52,084 nt of DNA from positions 71,604 to 123,687 of the forward strand of contig JH152989.1 of assembly GCA_000226015.1 (NCBI GenBank), in the 5' to 3' direction. The stretch comes from Mnemiopsis leidyi. Its lineage: Eukaryota > Ctenophora > Tentaculata > Lobata > Bolinopsidae. Position 1 is the first letter of the stretch. Every line of letters starts with the position of its first letter. A program made the position numbers and the translations under genes. Shown here piece by piece: positions 46,368-52,084 of the stretch. Under the pieces are notes generated by a model. The model searched no databases. It was not told the DNA's origin and saw nothing but the letters and a program-made list of their open reading frames with translations.

Positions 46368-48687
46368 CGCTAGATTCGGAAGTGCTCTCACAAATAAACG
46401 TGCCGGTTTTGTGATATGTGCTTAAATAGTTGGACAGTCCTGTTGCTCCACCAATCCTTGCAATCAATGAGATATAGTAATCAATAGGTGCTATTTATCG
46501 TGCTATTGTTCATGAACTTTCTTTAGTTTTGGTCACGTTATAACTATGAAGATCGCTCTGATTTGATTAGGATCCAGCTGGTTTGCCTTGTACTTGCGTT
46601 GCTGTGGGGGCGACATTGTTGGGGGTGACATTGTTCAGCTCAGGATAATTAGATAAGATGTTTTGTGTCGTGGTTAAACGGCTTCCTATAACAATACCGG
46701 TCGATTTGGAATTTTCAAAATTACCAGCCTGTTCAACAATGTTATGGCCGGCAAACAATATTAGAATATTGTCAACGTCCTAAAACTGGAGCAGATTTGA
46801 CCCGATAATGACAAAACTGATCATCGTGTTGCAAATAGAAACATCGTTTTGTTTGTTTATTGATGCAGGCGACCAAAATTCAACAGTTATTAAGATTTCA
46901 GCAACATGGTAGTTCTATGCATTTAATGATGGCGACAAGGTCTCTTCACCTGAAGAGTCTTCAGGTTGCCAAAATCATCAGCTGACTTCAATGACTTTTA
47001 GATTCAGAAATCTAGCAAGTTGTGTAATCTTACTTATATCACAAATTTCGTAGTCGAAAATACAAGATATCGCTTTAACAGAATTGACCTATGAACCGAT
47101 GAACGGGATCCTAACCATTTTCGTATTTTGATTTGAGACTTATTCTAGTCGGCTTAACAAGTAAAAGAGGTTCTCGGAGAAACAACAATACCTACTAAAA
47201 CCTTGGAGAGTATTTTACTATGTTATATCATGTTAAAATTCATAACTGCACCTATTTGGCTATTGAGTAGTATGTGGTCCGATGTTTCTAAAGCCGAAAG
47301 TTACAAGACAAAATACACTGTGAGACTGTATTTAGCTTGTACGAAAGTTACAAGACAAAATACACTGTGAGACTGTATTTAGCTTGTACGAATGTACGGA
47401 TGGTGGGAGCTGTGCTAACTCTCACTACACGTTCAGGATGTAGAATGTGGCCTTGAGTAGAAACCATGAACATGAATTTCAGAAATTTTTCCAGCCAAAA
47501 AAATAATTCTTGTTATCTTTGTGCAAACTTCAATCAAAGCTGGTGTTGAAAACTTCGAATATTTTTATTGATCTTTGTCCTAGTTTAAGTTACTACTTTT
47601 ATGGCACATTCTATTTGTGTTTTTCACGACGAATAAATCTCGAGCCTTATATTGTGCAAAAATTTGCATGATCAGTGGTCGTTTAACTTCCATCTAGTAT
47701 TTATAATACTACAATGACTCTAGTAAAAACAGTTATGGCAGTTACTTTAGTAACTATAGTTAATAAACAGTTATTTTATCTGGTCGATATGATTCGAATA
47801 ACGTAATCTTATATGGAATGGACTTGGATTGAGTAATCGGTCGACTATTTCTTTTTTCAAGTCACAATCCTTCAAAGCTTCAAAGCTTAATGGGCAACTT
47901 GTGATCTCGCATAATCACATAGGCGACCTTTACTACATGTAGACCCTTGCCTAACAGAGAATTTCAATTTGGGTTTCAATAAGAATCATAAACGTTCACA
48001 GCACTGCTCTTTCCATAAATACCTATCGACTGATTTCGTCGATTCTGTGACTTAACCACTAAGTCGAACCACATAAATTATGCCTTTATAATTTAGATTG
48101 GGCGTATATTCTTTCAATACAAGACAATACCTAGTCAGCCTGCGGCAATCCCTGAAGATTTGCCGTCACTGATAAATAACTTGCTAAGCCCCGCATGGTA
48201 CGATTTTGGTTACTTAAAGCATCGGATATTAGGATGCAAGAGCTTTTGCTGATCATTTCCCAAATTGTTGTTTCTTTTGTTTGATATACAATTAATAAAT
48301 CTTCGCGTAATTTTAATCAAAATCTGTGACCTGTCATATCTTTCGTTAATGCTTCATAGTTTTTGCTTGATGTTCAACGTTTTGAAATGGTTCTGGTTTT
48401 TGTTTAAGTTCCGATTTCCCCTAGCAAGTAGATAGAAGTAGGCTCTTTCAATCAGCGATCTTGAGCTGAGTCTCGATTTTCGTGAAATGATAAGCAAAGT
48501 TCATTTTGCGTAAACTACACTAGTTAGCATCAAATGGGAGGTGTCAAAAATCTTCCAGTACTTCTTTTCCAGACGCACGTTCCTTTGGGAGGAAGAATGA
48601 TTTAGTGGTTTGCTTATAGGTTGAAACGGCTGTCTCCCCAACTTAATTAGTTAATTAATCTTACGTGTCTGGCTGTTGACGAAGTTT
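46368..48687. other. Upstream region of the NMT-like gene, no firm gene
   Basis: A minus frame at 46567-46758 (starting MFAGHNIVEQAGNF, ending VQGKPAGS before a TAA) is coding-like, with a TTATAG acceptor-like site inside it, and could be the last exon of another minus gene or an untranslated part of the NMT-like gene. Nothing else is supported. The 47-bp duplication at 47297 is listed separately. Confidence 0.35.
47297..47390. repeat. 47-bp perfect tandem duplication
   Basis: Two identical 47-bp units, both starting AAAGTTACAAGACAAAATAC, lie at 47297-47343 and 47344-47390. No mismatch, so the duplication is recent or an assembly artefact. Confidence 0.97.
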
Positions 48688-48845
48688 CTAGGAATTCGTC
48701 CTCGATCGTTCATATTTAAGATGCAGCTTTGGTTGAGAAGAATTGTTAAAAAAATCTTCTTGCACCCTTGCAAGCTCGCGAACTGCAGACTCCATCCGTC
48801 CTTGGTTTTTTTCGTGCCTAATGTCCATTCTTTCACCAAATAATC
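48688..48845 (-). CDS. Exon-like segment, possible terminal exon
   Basis: After a TTAACAG acceptor the minus frame reads LFGERMDIRHEKNQGRMESA, then VRELARVQEDFFNNSS, and ends KYERSRTNS before TAG at 48690-48688. It begins with two bases, so a preceding exon must end in phase 1. It is strongly helical and charged with a heptad-like spacing, and the acceptor is only moderately pyrimidine-rich. No partner exon is certain; coding-like minus sequence continues upstream at 48861-49082 in another frame. Function unknown. Confidence 0.42.
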
Positions 48846-49210
48846 CTGTTAATTTTTGTCTCAATGTGTCGTGAAGACGTTCCTGAATGCACGTGTCATG
48901 TCTAGTTCTTCATGATGCAGGAATGATATGACGAAATGATCCTCTTGTTTAAAGAGTAAAGACGTGCATTGTACAGTTGATTTAGGTATTTGTTGGTCAC
49001 CAAGTAATGAACACCAGATGTACCACATATTTGTAGATTGCCTCATTGAAATAATTACCAAAAATGTTTGAAATGAACTCAAATGAAAAATATCTAAGGG
49101 TCGATTCTTAAATTTGCATTTTTTATTTAATAATAACTAATTCCCACACAACGAGGGACTTCAATGGTACTAATTACGGTAATTGAACACCGTTATCTGT
49201 ACCCATTCAG

Positions 49211-49302
49211 GCCCAGGGGTGGAGGAAGCTTCCCAAAACCATGGCCTCGCCCCCAGTCCCGCCACCCCTTACCCTGGTAACCACCTCACCGACCTTCCCT
49301 GA
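49211..49302 (+). CDS. Exon-like segment, possible terminal exon
   Basis: Behind a CCATTCAG acceptor, a locally GC-rich patch reads PGVEEASQNHGLAPSPATPY and ends PGNHLTDLP before TGA at 49300-49302; the preceding exon must end in phase 1. A second frame of the same patch is also open and contains MASPPVPPPLTLVTTSP, so the frame is not certain. The GC content and proline richness are unlike the neighbouring DNA. No upstream exon was found. Confidence 0.35.
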
Positions 49303-51497
49303 GTTACTCCAATCGAGCTCGACAGTCCACACTTTGCAATGCTATACAACTTCATGTCGGATAACAGTGGCGAAGATTTTTGTGATAATAATGTACTAAT
49401 TCATTGGTTGACGGCGACACTACCGCCCTCCTAATAAGATGTGATCATTTTAAGAGGTCTCCTCGATCATGATCAGGCGGGCCTTTCTTCTTTTGTTACC
49501 CCACTAATATGAATATTTTACTCCTTCACTGAGCTCACAAATTACCCACGTATTATTTGTTGTTTATTGTAATTTTATACACGTCTCTCGGTTTCAACGT
49601 TATTATGCCACTTTTCGTTGTGTTTTTGTCGAAAAGGTACCAGCTTGTTTTTACTGAAATTGAAATCATTATTTGTTAATCGGTTGTAATTTAATTGTTG
49701 GTAAGTTGGTACAGTGATTAGGGCGAAGACATCCTCTATTAAACTTTTAGTTAGTTAAATTATAAGACCGTAATTTGGTTATATACAATCAACCCTCGAC
49801 ATTATCATTACCCCCATTTTAGCGAATTAAAGCAATAAAGTATACACACTTCCATGGGGCCGCCTGACCTCTTTTTTATATGTAACAGTAAAAGTGTTCA
49901 AGGGTTAACGCTCAGCGGTAACGGTCTATGTATCCTATACAGACTGAATTACTTATTTAATTGTTATCAGCGTTAGGAATTCAGTTTTTCCATCCAATAA
50001 ACTGGGATCGCCGACAACTTGGCTCCTCAGTCTTGGGAGATGGTGTAAAAGAGGTGGAAGTTGGTGGTTATGGCGATATAAAAGGTTTATAGTTAGTATA
50101 ATACTTTCAACACCAATTTTTACAAATAGTTTAAGTAGATTATTGAGGGTATTAATATGAGGTACTCTGACTGCAGGCCATTAGTGTCATAGTGACCAAT
50201 CTTGATGTATGATACTTTAGTCCTTGTATGATACTTTAGTCCTAATCAATGACTACTTGTAGAAACTATTGTATGAGTGGCCACGATCCTTCATCTTATT
50301 AATGCACACGTAAAACCTCATATTTTCCTATAATAAAGCGAAAACAACGAAGCAAGCCTCTAGTAGAGAGTGCTTGCTTTGTTTTTTAGGCAGTTTGTAT
50401 TTAACAGTCCTAAGTTGAACCAGTCCTCAGCCCCTTTCCGACCTAGCTAGTGTACTTCAATTCCATTTGGTGTGTGTCTGTTATTGTTTGTTTCTTGTTC
50501 TATCATTACTGTAAGCTTGGAGACTGGGTGCAGTAATGCCCAAGAGGGTTTTTAACATCATGGATGCTGCCTTAGTTTACCTGATCCTCTCCAACATGAT
50601 TTTATTCCCAAGTTCATCCAACTCAGTCACACTATCACTTGCAAATGAAGGTGAACCCTTTGGTGCATGACGATCGGACACTAAGTAAGGATTTGTTGGT
50701 CCGCTTTCCCGGCCAACCCTTTTGTATATATGTTTCGTTTAATTCGTTGAAGCTTCAAATAAATCAGAAAGATGATGTACAGCAACAAATGCTGTGACGA
50801 TTGCATATGTAGATCCAAGTGCGCTCCAGCTGACATACTAATTAGCCTGTTCTTTATGAGCGGAAGGATTCACTCACGTTCCCGTAACGATTTAACGATG
50901 CGTGGGTCCTGTCATGGAAGATGTCACATTTTCCGTGTTCAATTTTCTCAAAAAATCTTAAGGATAAAGGAATAGTTGTTAATAATCAGTGAATCAAAGA
51001 ATCACGTTGAAATGTTCTATTTCGTATCCCAATGATATGAGCAATTTAAACATTCAAATCGTGTCATGAGAGTAACACTTCACGTCTACAATTCTACATC
51101 AAATTGAAGCTTAAAGTAAAGCACCCCTCTGGCTCTACAATGTTTAGTCCACATCAGATGTATTGATAATGCATTCTATTACAGTTGTCACCTATTGGTG
51201 ATGTGATCTTATCCGGGATCTAATCCTAGGATCTCCGGGACAAATTTGTCAGCCGAGGTGGATATGTGCACAATTTCTTGCTATTTTAGGCGAACTTTTC
51301 TCATTACTCGAATTTATAAACTTTCGCGGAGAAATTATTGATTAGCCTCCTGGCCGCCTGAATAGGTTCAATTTTAGTCCCTTTGCAAATTGCATTCCCT
51401 CTGTAAATTTTCCCCAAGATTTTGATTGATTATGTCCATGAAACCAACCGGATGCTGGATTTAATCGACCGATTGATTGTCGGCCTGCTCCACTCAC
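49303..51497. other. Mostly noncoding stretch
   Basis: AT-rich. A Cys-rich plus frame at 50772-50975 starts with ATG but lacks any other support. A minus segment ending near 51280 (after a TAAAATAG acceptor) reads KKLCTYPPRLTNLSRRS in the phase left by the exon at 51498, and could be its terminal exon. Confidence 0.35.
50350..50379. other. Nested hairpin followed by a T run
   Basis: AAGCAAGC at 50350-50357 pairs with GCTTGCTT at 50372-50379, and inside it CTCT pairs with AGAG around an AGT-type loop. A run of T follows directly. It could be an RNA polymerase III end, the end of a small foldback element, or chance. Confidence 0.6.
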
Positions 51498-51640
51498 GTG
51501 CGACGGAAAATGTCTCCAATGGTGCTGGGAGCGTGGTCAACTTTAATGAGACTTTTACATGCGGTGTTGGAGAGCCGGAGAGGGACTGTGCGGTACTGCG
51601 AGTTAGTACCGGTTACATTGTAACAGTCTGGGTAGAAGAA
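51498..51640 (-). CDS. Candidate exon of a possibly secreted Tyr/Asn-rich protein
   Basis: Minus frame between an ATATAGACAG acceptor and a strong AC|GTGAGT donor: FFYPDCYNVTGTNSQYRTVP, then LRLSNTACKSLIKVDHAPST, then IGDIFRR, ending in phase 2. It has two cysteines and an NVT glycosylation sequon, which fit an extracellular protein, and it directly follows the nine-residue repeat read on the same strand. The plus strand is also open here for about 80 codons (DYVHETNRMLDLIDRLIVG), ending in a Cys/Ser repeat that looks unnatural, so I prefer the minus reading. Family not recognised. Confidence 0.38.
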
Positions 51641-51676
51641 CTGTCTATATATTTTGGTTCTTTAACGTGTTATTGG

Positions 51677-52084
51677 CATAGTTACCTTGACTCTCGATCT
51701 GGTCATAGTTACCTTGGTTCTTGTTGTAGTCATGGTTACCTTGGTTCTTGTTGTAGTCATAGTTACCTTGGTTCTTGTTGTAGTCATGGTTACCTTGGTT
51801 CTTGTTGTAGTCATAGTAACCTTGGTTCTTGTTGTAGTCATAGTTACCTTGGTTCTTGTTGTAGGTCATAGTTACTACTTGGTTCTTGTTGTAGTCATAG
51901 TTACCTTGGTTCTTGTTGTAGTCATAGTTACCTTGGTTCTTGTTGTAGTCATAGTTACCTTGGTTCTTGTTGTAGTCATAGTTACCTTGGTTCTTGTTGT
52001 AGTCATAGTTACCTTGGTTCTTGTTGTAGTCATAGTTACCTTGGTTCTTGTTGTAGTCTATAGTTACCTTGGTTCTTGTTGTAG
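51677..52084 (-). repeat. 27-bp minisatellite, coding-like YNKNQGNYD repeat
   Basis: Fourteen clear 27-bp units start at about 51716 and recur to the window end, preceded by two degenerate ones. On the minus strand each reads YNKNQGNYD, with NHD and YYD variants. Seen in frame from about 52058 down to a stop at 51645. Units nearer the right edge are identical; those at the left vary. One unit gained three bases (51863-51892, frame kept) and one near 52056 gained a single T, which breaks the frame. It may be part of an exon for a repetitive Tyr/Asn/Gln/Gly-rich protein (structural or adhesive type), or a noncoding minisatellite. Confidence 0.9.

Overview
The window is nuclear DNA of an animal, most likely an invertebrate. 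It is AT-rich, its genes are split by short GT-AG introns, and it carries an amnionless gene, an animal carotenoid-oxygenase-family gene and a divergent N-myristoyltransferase relative. I cannot place the species more exactly. I see no tRNA, rRNA, CRISPR array, operon or bacterial signal. There is one assembly gap of 614 N at 25289-25902, entered through a CA microsatellite.

Layout: (1) 8-4080, minus strand, the five 5' exons of a coiled-coil protein that runs off the left edge. (2) 4081-10451, largely featureless apart from a clean 4 x 55-bp tandem repeat. (3) 10452-21093, plus strand, exons of an unrecognised basic, proline-rich protein. Its last four exons (19283-21093) are well supported, while the upstream exons are less sure and not joined to them. 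Between the two sets, on the same strand, sits an intact single-exon carotenoid-oxygenase/RPE65-like gene (16420-18081) with a signal peptide. (4) 21.1-28 kb, gene-poor, with a purine tract, the microsatellite and gap, and a coding-like piece with decayed coding beyond the gap. (5) 28059-31905, plus strand, an eleven-exon amnionless (AMN) gene. (6) 32.7-34.0 kb, repeats and a decayed LINE ORF1-like fragment. (7) 34.3-35.0 kb, a compact CCAAT/E-box/GC-box promoter in front of two phase-matched small minus-strand exons. (8) 35-44.5 kb, mostly noncoding with a few isolated exon-like segments. (9) 44598-46367, minus strand, a two-exon NMT-fold protein. (10) 46.4-52.1 kb, isolated exon-like segments and, at the right edge, a 27-bp minisatellite that reads as a Tyr/Asn/Lys/Gln/Gly nine-residue repeat on the minus strand.

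The genes do not form a shared pathway that I can see; this looks like ordinary eukaryotic neighbourhood. The most interesting items are: the NMT relative, with an altered CoA loop and a C-terminal end two residues past the usual catalytic terminus; the amnionless tail, with tyrosine-based sorting signals in place of FxNPxF and a choice of C-termini; and the nested intronless, apparently secreted carotenoid oxygenase.

All gene models were built by eye from reading frames and splice-site phase. No similarity search was possible, and short single exons are given low confidence.
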